46,690 nt of DNA from Porphyromonas cangingivalis (GTDB taxonomy: Bacteria; Bacteroidota; Bacteroidia; Bacteroidales; Paludibacteraceae), in assembly GCA_945902955.1 (NCBI GenBank), contig CAMDNO010000014.1, positions 1 to 46,690 on the forward strand. Reading direction: 5' to 3'. The notes beneath the pieces were generated by a model. That model did not search any database, had not been told where the DNA came from, and saw nothing but the letters and a program-made list of their open reading frames with translations. Of the stretch, positions 16,934 to 25,400 are shown in pieces. Positions within the stretch are counted from its first letter, which is position 1, and every line of letters begins with the position of its first letter. Both the position numbers and the translations under genes were made by a program.

Positions 16934-17800
16934 TTAGGCTCTCATTTTAAATAATTTCATGAGCGATCGCACGTAATCGTCGGAAGTGCTCATCGACACA
17001 AAATCGACACCCGAACGCGTAAACGATTTTTGAAGTAGAAGTTGATTTTCGCCCCAGCTATGTTTGTACGAAGTGCGCAAGCGTTTATCCGAAGTATCTA
17101 CCCAAATGCGTTCTCCTGTTTCGGCATCTTTGAGTTTTATTAAACCTACATCAGGCAATTCCGTTTCACGAATATCGTACACTTGTAGTGCCACAACATC
17201 GTGTTTTCGATTCGCTATTATCAATTCCTTTTCGAAATTAGCATCAAAAAAATCCGAAATAATAAAGGCTGTAGAGCTTTTTTTAATCGCATTTGTAAAA
17301 TAACGCAATGCTAAACCAATGTTAGTGAGATTGCTTTCGGGTTTAAAATCAATCATTTCGCGAATAATGTGCAGCACGTGCTTTTTTCCTTTTTTAGGCG
17401 GAATAAATTTTTCAATTTTATCCGAAAAAAAGATAACACCAATTTTATCATTATTCTGAATGGTCGAAAAAGCAATGGTAGCAGCCGTTTCTGTTATTAT
17501 ATCGCGTTTCATTTGCGAAGTAGTTCCAAAATTCCGACTGCCGGACACATCTACTAGCAGCACCACTGTCAGCTCGCGTTCTTCCTCAAAAATTTTAATG
17601 TAAGGATGACCAAAACGCGCCGTAACGTTCCAGTCGATAGAGCGTATGTCGTCGCCATATTGATATTCGCGCACTTCGGCAAAAGTCATACCTCTGCCCT
17701 TGAACGCCGAATGGTATTCGCCTGCAAAGATATTTTTCGACAAACCGCGCGTCTTAATCTCTATCTTTCGTACTTTTTTTAATATTTCGCTTGTTTCCAT
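16934..17800 (-). CDS. DUF58 domain protein (vWA-like, MoxR partner)
   Basis: 288 residues from ATG 17800 (METSEILKKVRKIEIKTRG). The DUF58 hallmark GRGMTFAEVREYQYGDDIRS with SIDWNVTARFG is present, followed by a vWA-like core (VVLLVDVSGSRNFG). No membrane segment is evident, as in most operon-borne DUF58 proteins of this class. It is the second gene of the operon after moxR. MoxR ATPases are thought to remodel vWA proteins of the same operon. Confidence 0.9.
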   Translation of the reverse strand: METSEILKKVRKIEIKTRGLSKNIFAGEYHSAFKGRGMTFAEVREYQYGDDIRSIDWNVTARFGHPYIKIFEEERELTVVLLVDVSGSRNFGTTSQMKRDIITETAATIAFSTIQNNDKIGVIFFSDKIEKFIPPKKGKKHVLHIIREMIDFKPESNLTNIGLALRYFTNAIKKSSTAFIISDFFDANFEKELIIANRKHDVVALQVYDIRETELPDVGLIKLKDAETGERIWVDTSDKRLRTSYKHSWGENQLLLQKSFTRSGVDFVSMSTSDDYVRSLMKLFKMRA

Positions 17801-17802
17801 AA

Positions 17803-17883
17803 ATTCAATTTTCAATAATTCAATGTCCAATTTCCATTTTTTTTAATTTTATGAATTGGAAATTATTCAATTGGAAATTGATT
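17803..17883. repeat. AATTGGAAATTATTCAATTGG spacer repeat
   Basis: The moxR-DUF58 gap is built of AATTGGAAATT and AATTCAATTTTC words in both orientations. The minus-strand MoxR stop is the TAA of CTTAATCAATTTCC, touching the repeat. Confidence 0.5.
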
Positions 17884-18877
17884 AAGGTACTTCAACCGTA
17901 TTCAAAATTTCGGTAATTATCTCGTCCGAAGTCATGTTGTTAGCTTCCGCTTCGTAGCTCAACCCAATACGGTGACGCAACACATCGTAGCAAACGGCAC
18001 GAATATCTTCGGGAATAACATAGCCGCGACGTTTGATAAATGCATACGCACGCGAAGCCAATGCTAAGTTGATAGACGCACGAGGCGATGCTCCAAAGGC
18101 AATCATATCTGTCAAATTATCCAAACCATAATCCTGTGGGTAGCGCGTTGCAAAAACAATATCTACAATATAGCGTTCAATTTTTTCGTCGATATATACC
18201 TCACGCACAATATCGCGGGCAGCAATAATGTCTTTGGGCGAAAGAATAGGAAAAACTTTGGGCTTTTCTTTTTTCAAATTCTGACGGATAATGAGTTTTT
18301 CCTCTTCCTTTTTGGGGTATTTAATAACCACTTTCAACATAAAACGGTCCACTTGCGCTTCGGGAAGCGGATAAGTACCTTCTTGTTCGATAGGGTTTTG
18401 AGTGGCAAGAACCAAAAACGGCTCATCCAATTTGTAGGTATTTTCGCCAATAGTAACTTGACGTTCCTGCATGGCTTCGAGCAAGGCACTTTGTACTTTT
18501 GCCGGAGCACGGTTTATTTCGTCGGCAAGAATAAGATTGGAGAAGATAGGTCCTTTTTTAATTTTGAACTCTTCATTTTTCTGACTGTAAATCATGGTAC
18601 CTATAACGTCGGCAGGCAGAAGGTCGGGCGTAAACTGAATGCGGCTAAAGTCGCACTTTACCAAATCCGATAAAGTTTTAATGGCTAATGTCTTAGCCAA
18701 CCCGGGAACACCTTCGAGCAGTATATGTCCATCGGATAATAAGCCAATTAGCAACGATTCCACAAGGTGTTTTTGCCCGATAATAACCTTGTCCATTCCC
18801 ATAACTAACGCATCAACAAAAGCACTTTGCTTTTCAATCCGTTCGTTTAGTTCTCTAATATCAATTAGTTGATCCAT
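17882..18877 (-). CDS. MoxR-family AAA+ ATPase
   Basis: 331 residues from ATG 18877. Walker A GVPGLAKT at about 56-63, Walker B LILADEINRAP, sensor-type LVLATQNPIEQEGTYPLPEA and a C-terminal lid domain are all present. It is the first gene of the long minus-strand operon MoxR-DUF58-DUF4381-like-BatA-BatB-BatC-BatD-BatE-PAP2. MoxR proteins act as chaperone-like ATPases for vWA substrates, here probably DUF58, BatA or BatB. Confidence 0.93.
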   Translation of the reverse strand: MDQLIDIRELNERIEKQSAFVDALVMGMDKVIIGQKHLVESLLIGLLSDGHILLEGVPGLAKTLAIKTLSDLVKCDFSRIQFTPDLLPADVIGTMIYSQKNEEFKIKKGPIFSNLILADEINRAPAKVQSALLEAMQERQVTIGENTYKLDEPFLVLATQNPIEQEGTYPLPEAQVDRFMLKVVIKYPKKEEEKLIIRQNLKKEKPKVFPILSPKDIIAARDIVREVYIDEKIERYIVDIVFATRYPQDYGLDNLTDMIAFGASPRASINLALASRAYAFIKRRGYVIPEDIRAVCYDVLRHRIGLSYEAEANNMTSDEIITEILNTVEVP

Positions 18878-18914
18878 ACTCAATAATAATGTGTATTATT
18901 TTAAATTTGCAGAA

Positions 18915-18922
18915 CAAAAATA
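18915..18922 (-). promoter_or_regulatory. -7 box of the MoxR/Bat operon
   Basis: Minus-strand TATTTTTG (TAnnTTTG) lies about 40 bp upstream of the MoxR start. A -33 TTG at the usual 19-20 nt spacing was not found, so the promoter is probable rather than certain. Confidence 0.5.
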
Positions 18923-19109
18923 GCTATTATTGATGTGTTAAAATCTCGAATTAATAACTATTAACCTGAATTTAGATTATTAAGATATAGAGCCTTTTAA
19001 CGGCATTGATAAGCCCTTTTTTTAAGAATAAAGAACATAAAAAATATGAGTAGGGGTTAAAAAAATTACGTGCAAAATTGTAATTTTAATTGTGAATGTT
19101 ATGCTCAAA

Positions 19110-19217
19110 AAAAACTTCAAGTCTTTTTTTTAAAACTTCAAGTCTTTTTTCAAAAAAGTCAAGTCTTTTTGGGTAAAACTTCAAGTCTTTTTATCGAAAA
19201 CTTCAAGTCTTTTTTTT
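19110..19217. repeat. Tandem array of ACTTCAAGTCTTTTT units, 21-22 bp period
   Basis: Five units of the form AAAACTTCAAGTCTTTTT begin their CTTCAAGTC cores at 19115, 19136, 19157 (variant GTCAAGTC), 19179 and 19201. The steps are 21, 21, 22 and 22 bp, close to two helix turns, so the units lie on one face of the DNA. Each core ACTTcAAGT is palindromic and flanked by A- and T-tracts. This looks like a protein-binding or bent-DNA array. It is not coding and too tightly spaced for a CRISPR array. Confidence 0.8.
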
Positions 19218-19264
19218 GGTGGGTATAAAATGAAAGTTGAGAGGATTGCTATTCCATTAATTTA

Positions 19265-19304
19265 TTTAGGAAAATAGCAAACTTAGTTTGATATTTTTCC
19301 TAAA
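19265..19304. repeat. 40-bp near-perfect palindrome
   Basis: The left arm TTTAGGAAAATAGCAAACT is matched by a right arm whose reverse complement is TTTAGGAAAAATATCAAACT. They differ by one insertion and one substitution. Arms meet almost directly, so it could form a long hairpin or cruciform. It has no T-tract of terminator type and could be a regulator site or insertion remnant. Confidence 0.7.
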
Positions 19305-19592
19305 CATATTAATTGACAATTAACATGTTACAGCATTGAATAAAGCGCAATTATAGGTCAATATTTTTTTTCAAAACTTCGTTATATATCAAATAACTTG
19401 TTACACGATTTAGCTTTGATAAAAATCTCCAATAAAAACACGTCCATATACAAAGAAAAAATTGTGACATTTTACTGAAAAACACTACACCGAGGCCCTC
19501 GTAAGCCCACACAGAAGTGTTTATTTTCAGATTAATGTTTTCACATTCACCCTAACGATATTTTGGTATGGCTATCGGTAAGCCATTTCATT

Positions 19593-19979
19593 TCAGATTT
19601 TGCTTGTCAAGTTATATTTCAACAACTTCAAACTGTCCTGAATTTTACTTCCGGGTCTGAATCGTACTTTTACGCTCTTTACCTGAAGTTTCGACGATTC
19701 TGTCAGCGTATCAACACCTGTGCTGTTAAGCGAAAGTTGAAACGAACCAAAATTGCCAAAGCGAACAATTTTACCATTCATCAAATGTGTTTTCATCTCG
19801 TTTGTTAATGCCGAGAGTACCGCTAACACATCGGGTTCGGTAAGTGTACACTTTTCAGAAATTGCCTCCGATAATGTTTCGAGGGTTACTTCTCCTGCAC
19901 TTTGAGTACTCACATAGTACTTACGTGGCGCGGTTACGTCTTTCGGGTTGGGTCTTTGTACAGGCTTTAACTGTATCAT
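19593..19979 (-). CDS. HU/IHF-like DNA-binding protein (HU-related, extended N terminus)
   Basis: 128 residues. The HU fold is seen from about residue 30: VTLETLSEAISEKCTLTEPD, VLAVLSALTNEMKTHLMNGK, VRFGNFGSFQLSL, and a later KVRFRPGSKIQD. The N-terminal KPVQRPNPKDVTAPRKYYVS is the extension typical of the Bacteroidota HU-related family (TIGR01201 type). Such proteins bind DNA non-specifically or structurally. It is a single gene flanked by long non-coding stretches. Confidence 0.88.
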   Translation of the reverse strand: MIQLKPVQRPNPKDVTAPRKYYVSTQSAGEVTLETLSEAISEKCTLTEPDVLAVLSALTNEMKTHLMNGKIVRFGNFGSFQLSLNSTGVDTLTESSKLQVKSVKVRFRPGSKIQDSLKLLKYNLTSKI

Positions 19980-20044
19980 AATTAATTGCGAAAGCTGGTT
20001 TAATTGCTCCGCAACATTGCGAACACAATCGCAACTTTCAGATA

Positions 20045-20052
20045 CAAAAGTA
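20045..20052 (-). promoter_or_regulatory. Candidate -7 box of the HU-like gene, with hairpin-rich leader
   Basis: Minus-strand TACTTTTG fits TAnnTTTG, about 65 bp upstream of the start. The leader between can form TTGCGA-TTGTGT-TCGCAA, and TTGC-GGA-GCAA. No -33 match at the usual distance. Confidence 0.4.
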
Positions 20053-20304
20053 GTAAAAGATTTTATATCCTATTCTATTGTATCAATAATTTTTTAAAAA
20101 ATAATTTTGAATTTTACAATTAGCTAACTTGAGCATTGATTCTAATCTAAAGCATTCATTTTCGGTATCTGGCGGAAAAAATGCTACCAAGAAAACAGCG
20201 GAGCGCAATAGCTATGCGACAAAATTTAATTTTAATCAATTGTATACGCTTTTGTACTGAAGTGGGTAACTTTGATAATTAACAAAATTTAATCCAATCT
20301 GGCA

Positions 20305-20335
20305 ATTGTAGTTTTCAAAATAATTTATATTTTTG
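20305..20335 (+). promoter_or_regulatory. Promoter of the Rhs island transcript
   Basis: ATTG at 20305-20308, a 19-nt spacer and TATTTTTG at 20328-20335 match the Bacteroidota -33/-7 arrangement well. Transcription would start near 20341, at the first G residues of the structured leader. A weaker second -7 box, TAACTTTG, lies at 20267-20274. Confidence 0.65.
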
Positions 20336-20339
20336 CAAC

Positions 20340-20418
20340 GGGAAATTTGTAGTTTAATGAAAACGCTAACGAGAGTGTTGAAATGCCTGGTGATAGTCCG
20401 GCCAAAATTCCCTTTTTT
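20340..20418 (+). ncRNA. Candidate three-way-junction leader RNA with terminator-like U-tract
   Basis: A closing stem pairs GGGAAATTTG (20340-20349) with CAAAATTCCC (20403-20412), 9 of 10 positions. Inside it are two hairpins: AACGCT/AGTGTT (20362-20379, loop AACGAG) and GCCTGG/CCGGC (20385-20402, one bulged T, loop TGATAGT). Six T residues follow directly (20413-20418), as in an intrinsic terminator. It begins at the predicted transcription start and ends 21 bp before the first gene, so it could be an attenuator, riboswitch-like element or small RNA. I could not match it to a known family. A 24-codon frame (20357-20431, MKTLTRVLKCLVIVRPKFPF...) overlaps it and might instead be a leader peptide. 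Confidence 0.5.
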
Positions 20419-20439
20419 AACACATAACTAATTTAAACT

Positions 20440-21948
20440 ATGGATAAAACTTTTAATCGCAGAGGTTTCCTTAGAGCTTCGTTTTTAGGAGCCAGCTCAC
20501 TTTTAGTTTCACTTACCCCACTAAAATCGTTTTCAACAAACAACCAAATAGGATCAACTACCAACCAACTATCTGCAATAGATACTGACGCACTTTACAA
20601 ACAAGCTAAAGCGTATTTTTACAAAAAAGATTATAAAGCCGCCGAAGGTATTTATTTGCAACTAATCGAATTGTTTCCTCTACGTATTGTATATTACGAT
20701 GGATATGCTAAAGTTTTAGGAGCTCAACAAAGATTGCTTGAGATAGCAGAATTGTATAGAATCGGATTGAATACCCATGAAAAAAATCCTTTTTTCATGC
20801 ATAGGCTCGCTTTAAGCCTTAAAATGTTATGCACAGGAAACAGAAAAGCCGAGAAACTTTTTATAGATAAAATTGGAATTGACAATTTGATGGTTTATTC
20901 AGCAGAACTTCTATTGTCGGCAATTGCCATCAAACAAATCAAAGGTTTTATGCTCGATTTAAGAGACATCCCCACTTTAGTTGCAAACAGAAATGAAAAA
21001 TTGAATGATAAAGGATACAAAAAGATTAACTTCCCTGACGAATTAATTGAAAGAATTAAAACCGAAACCGCTGCAATTGAAAGCAGTTGGATTCATACCA
21101 GACGTTCAAAAAAAGGAATCTATCCGACGGATATCGATGCAAATATCAGTAAATTAAACAGTAAAAAACGAAGAGAACTTTATACGAATAAAGAAAAAGA
21201 ACAACGCGTTGCATCAACAAAACAAACACGCAAAAAGAGATGGAATAAAGAATTACTAAACAATATAACCAAAAATAACCCTTTAAAAGTTGATAGATAT
21301 GGGATGCTAATATTGAGCGAGAACATTAATGATACGGAAACATTAGGTAAACTAAGAAAATACTACCGTAAAAATAAGTATTACGAAAGACTAATCACGC
21401 TCAATCGCTATTTATATTCTAATGAAAATAGTTTAATTAATGCACTATCTTTAGCATCTACATTAATTAAATATAGCAAGGAAAGCACTAACATAACAGA
21501 AACCATACAATTGTTGGAGGCAGTAAAACCATATTTAAACACTTTACATCCAATAAACATAGGAAATTATTATATTACCCTATCTCAAATAGATATAAAA
21601 AACGGAAAACGAGCAGCTGCAAGAGCCATCCTATTAGTTGGCATACAGCACTTTGATGGCATAGGCGGTGTTGCATACACACTTATTGAAAAATATGCTT
21701 CGAGTTACATAGGTAATAATATTACTAATGGAATTGCCATTTTAAGTGCGCTTTGTAGTAAAACGCACGCTAGAAATGATGACAAAATATGGTCTTTTGT
21801 TGATAAACAAGTAGAACAGCAAAAAGAAAAGCCTTTGTCCAATCAAGAAAAAATTAAATATTTAATTGCATTATCTAAGCTTCAAAAAAAATCACTCCCT
21901 GCCGAATTTACGAATACATTAGTAGAAATTGGAATATTAAAATCATAA
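20440..21948 (+). CDS. Tat-signal protein with TPR-like N terminus, Rhs-island gene
   Basis: 502 residues. The N terminus NRRGFLRASFLGASSLLVSL fits a twin-arginine export signal. Residues about 48-110 look like TPR helices (ALYKQAKAYFYKKDYKAAEG, IYLQLIELFP). A highly basic linker lies at about 220-270 (SKLNSKKRRELYTNKEKEQ), and the C-terminal half is helical and may hold more TPR-like units. I do not recognise a named family. It is the first gene behind the leader RNA, and a T9SS-tail gene and the Rhs gene follow at 36 and 59 bp gaps. A role in export or handling of the Rhs protein is inferred only from position. Confidence 0.6.
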   Translation: MDKTFNRRGFLRASFLGASSLLVSLTPLKSFSTNNQIGSTTNQLSAIDTDALYKQAKAYFYKKDYKAAEGIYLQLIELFPLRIVYYDGYAKVLGAQQRLLEIAELYRIGLNTHEKNPFFMHRLALSLKMLCTGNRKAEKLFIDKIGIDNLMVYSAELLLSAIAIKQIKGFMLDLRDIPTLVANRNEKLNDKGYKKINFPDELIERIKTETAAIESSWIHTRRSKKGIYPTDIDANISKLNSKKRRELYTNKEKEQRVASTKQTRKKRWNKELLNNITKNNPLKVDRYGMLILSENINDTETLGKLRKYYRKNKYYERLITLNRYLYSNENSLINALSLASTLIKYSKESTNITETIQLLEAVKPYLNTLHPINIGNYYITLSQIDIKNGKRAAARAILLVGIQHFDGIGGVAYTLIEKYASSYIGNNITNGIAILSALCSKTHARNDDKIWSFVDKQVEQQKEKPLSNQEKIKYLIALSKLQKKSLPAEFTNTLVEIGILKS

Positions 21949-21984
21949 CTTAATAACAAAAAAACTTCAATAAACATTCGTCTT

Positions 21985-22440
21985 ATGCCGCATAAAAATC
22001 TCTTAGCACTACTATTCATTTTATTTGTTAGTACCTCCGAATTATTCAGCCAGTCAGTTATCTTTGAGTACGATGACTCAGGCAATTGTATTTTTAAATA
22101 CAAAACAGTTGTATTAAGTCCTTCTTATGCGAAAAAAAACACAGAAAATCAAAGTAGTGACACTATTAAAGTTCCCGCACAAAAATCTATGTTTGGTGAA
22201 AGAAAGTTGACAATTTTTCCGAATCCGACAAAAGGAGTTTTGAAAATAGAGATAACAGGTAAAACGCTTGATAACCAAGGTCAGTACATCGTTACTGATT
22301 TGAGTGGAAAGCGAATTCTATCGGGCATTTTTGAGTCTATGTCGTTTCAGGTTGATATGACGACACTACCAGAAGGGGGATACTTTATTAAATTAATGAT
22401 AGAAAACAAACAAGATATTTGGAAAATCATTAAAGAATAA
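21985..22440 (+). CDS. Small secreted protein with type IX secretion sorting domain
   Basis: 151 residues. A signal peptide (LLALLFILFVSTSELFSQS) precedes FEYDDSGNCIFKYK, which looks like a single YD/Rhs-type unit. A linker leads to a C-terminal type A T9SS sorting domain at about 70-151 (LTIFPNPTKGVLKIEITG, YIVTDLSGKRILSG, LPEGGYFIKLMIENKQDIWK). The protein should be exported by Sec, then by T9SS to the cell surface. It is directly upstream of the Rhs gene in the same operon. Confidence 0.8.
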   Translation: MPHKNLLALLFILFVSTSELFSQSVIFEYDDSGNCIFKYKTVVLSPSYAKKNTENQSSDTIKVPAQKSMFGERKLTIFPNPTKGVLKIEITGKTLDNQGQYIVTDLSGKRILSGIFESMSFQVDMTTLPEGGYFIKLMIENKQDIWKIIKE

Positions 22441-22499
22441 TCATTATAACTATCCAAAATATATACATACCACTAACCAACTTTTTATACCGAATAATT

Positions 22500-25400
22500 A
22501 TGGTTAAGCACTACAATCACTTTTTTTGTTGTTTACTACTGCTATTTTTAAGTTCATTAGCTGCCTATACTCAAATTAAACCAATTGTTTTTTCTGAGAT
22601 ATTTTACGACTCGCCTTTAGAAGAGACTAGTACCGCTAATATTCATCATAATGGTGAATTTATTGAATTATTTAATCCTACAATTCAGAGTATTGACATA
22701 TCGGGTTGGACATTAAAAGATAACACTTCATTTTTTACTTTTCCTGATAACAGTACAATTCAAGCCCGTTCATTGTTTGTTGTGGCATATCAGTATCCAA
22801 ACTCGGGTTTTACCTTAAATAAATTATTTCCGTCGATAAACAACTTATCTTCAACCAATATTATCTATCAGGATCGAATCGTTTTGATGAATGATGGAGA
22901 AGAGATAAAGTTATATGATAAATCGAATAAATTGGTAGATATTATGTCGTATCGACATAGAAGTACTTTTGGGAAGAGATCAGGGTATTGGGATATTTGT
23001 GCTTCGAATGGATTAAACCCAGGGATTGGCGAATCTTCGTTGGAGTCGATACAAAGGATAAATATTCATTATTCAACTAATGGAGTAACTTCATTATCAT
23101 CGGACTATACTGTTGGCACTCCAACCCCACTTAAGTTCGACGAATCGGGAAACATACCATACGCTGATAACAATATATATGGTAATGAGCAAATTGATAC
23201 GAGTTTGCACGTTGGTAGTTTGCCCGGAAATGCAACAATCAGCCCCACTGGAGCAGCTACTTACCAGATACCCATCGAATGTCCTCCGGGCACTAATGGC
23301 TTGCAACCAAATTTATCCATTAGCTATAGCAGTCAGGGTAGCTCAGGATTATTAGGTCTTGGCTGGGATATAGCAGGGCTATCTGCCATTAGCCGAACGC
23401 CCAAAAACATGTATTACGATGGCGAAAACGGAAAAACAATTGCGTTTGACAATACCGACTGCTTAACGCTTGATGGACAACGATTGATATTACTATCGAA
23501 AGATAAAGAAAACTTTGCCGAAGGCGCTGTTTATGGCACTGAGTTTGAAAATTATACGCGTGTAAAAGTTTTGAAAAATTCTGGTATTAGATCAGGTGAC
23601 CCCAATAATCATAATTTTATCTATTTTGAACTTACAACTAAAGATGGTACAACAATTGAATTTGGTAGCACACCCGGCTCAAGAGTTACATCTATTGATA
23701 AATTACCATATTTCGAAAATGCTTTATCTTGGAAGGTCAACCGAATAAGAGATATATTTGGTAATTCGGTTGAAATTAGCTACACGGATAATGGACAATA
23801 CATTTACGAAATCAGGTATGTAGGAACATCGCGCCAAATTGTAAACAGAATAGTTTTTAATTATTACTATAACACATCAACCCAATATAATATCCCGATA
23901 AAAAAAACAACTATTAATGGTTTCTGGCTACAGCAGAATAAAATACTCAATAACATTACAACATACAACGATAACAAAAAAGTAAAAACCTACACATTTA
24001 ATTACTTGCAGAGCGACAGAGACTTACGCTTAAATACGGTAGCCACTTACAATGCAGCTAATAAAAAACTGACAGAATCGAAAATTAATTGGGGAACTGA
24101 AAATAGCGCTGTGAAACTGGTTACATTGGATAAGATGGTAGATAATAACCTGAATAATGTAAACAATGCTATTCTATATTCGGGTGATATTGATGGCGAT
24201 GGTTATAGAGATAAAGTTGAATTATGCATTGAACCGTATGATAAGGATAAGCCCTTATTATCTGGTTTTTTTAGAGTAATACTTGCAAAGAACAATAAAA
24301 CACTCTTGTCCCCTGCATTTCGTTACAGACATTTTATCGTTGGAGGTTATAATAGGCCAATTATTAAAATGGCAGATATAAATCTCGATGGAAAAGATGA
24401 AATTATATTGTGTCAAACTGAAGATGATTACCGTGAACCTCCTATCGAAGAAAAATTGAATGGTACACAAAAGTACGTACAAACATTTAATTATAACCAA
24501 ATTAATGACAAAATAGAATTAATTAGTAAGTCATCATACTTAGAAAATCCCGAGTACTATGCAGGAGCTTATAATCGACTCAATTGTGACTTTGTTGTAT
24601 TAGATGAAAATAATGATTCTTTCCTTGATTTAATAATGATACCCTCCATTGTGAGAAATGAAGATAGTTTTACTGATAGATACCAAAAGTTACAAGTTTT
24701 TTATGGTTCAAAAAAAGGATTCCCTCACAAATCAAATTTACTTATCAAAGATATAAAATACTATTCTACTGGAGTTCTAAGGAGTGTTACTGGAGATTTT
24801 AATTCAGATGGAAAGATTGATGTTATACATTTAACTTACGATGAACCTTTTAAGACTTACTATAGTGATAAAAATATAGAAATTATAGTTTCAAAAATCT
24901 GGGGTGGATCAATTTTGTTTAAGAAGACTGGGTTAAACATATTTTCCCAATGTATTCCACTTGACTTTAATAATGATGGTTTGACAGATTTATTAATACA
25001 AGGCAATAAAGAAAACAAGCCCAAAAATGGTTGGTTTATTCTAAAAAACAATGGTGGCTACAATGTTGTACCTACAAAAATTGATTTGAGCAATTTGCAT
25101 CGGATGAGTAATGTATATGATGGTGAACATTGTGTAGCTTATCCTATCGACTATAATGGCGACGGGGCGATTGATATTGTGTTGGCTGATGAAACTTTTA
25201 AAAAAGACAACAAGTTTACAGAATCTAACTGGTATTTCTACAAAAACGTAAATGGCAGTTTTATTGGCGATGGCACAAACAGAACCTACACCAGATTATC
25301 GAAAATGAACGCTGAAGTAATTGATATCAACAACGATGGCGTTCAGGATTTGGTTTTTGGCTCGGGCGACTATTATATGGCCTACACTATACCGAATGCA

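Larger units (their letters stand above)
18884..19592. other. Gene-poor region between moxR and the HU-like gene
   Basis: No convincing coding frame. The stretch holds the moxR promoter, a five-unit tandem array (19110-19217), a 40-bp palindrome (19265-19304) and, near the HU gene end, ATGGCT-ATCGGTA-AGCCAT (19569-19586), a small hairpin that may mark the 3' end of the HU transcript. Confidence 0.6.

Noticed and set aside
19110..19217. CRISPR array
   Set aside because: Units are 21-22 bp apart with almost no spacer between them, the repeats vary, and no cas genes are present.
20340..20418. Hammerhead-type ribozyme
   Set aside because: The three-way junction and a GAAA after one stem are suggestive, but the CUGANGA core is not present (UUAAUGA instead) and there is no NUH cleavage site after the third stem.
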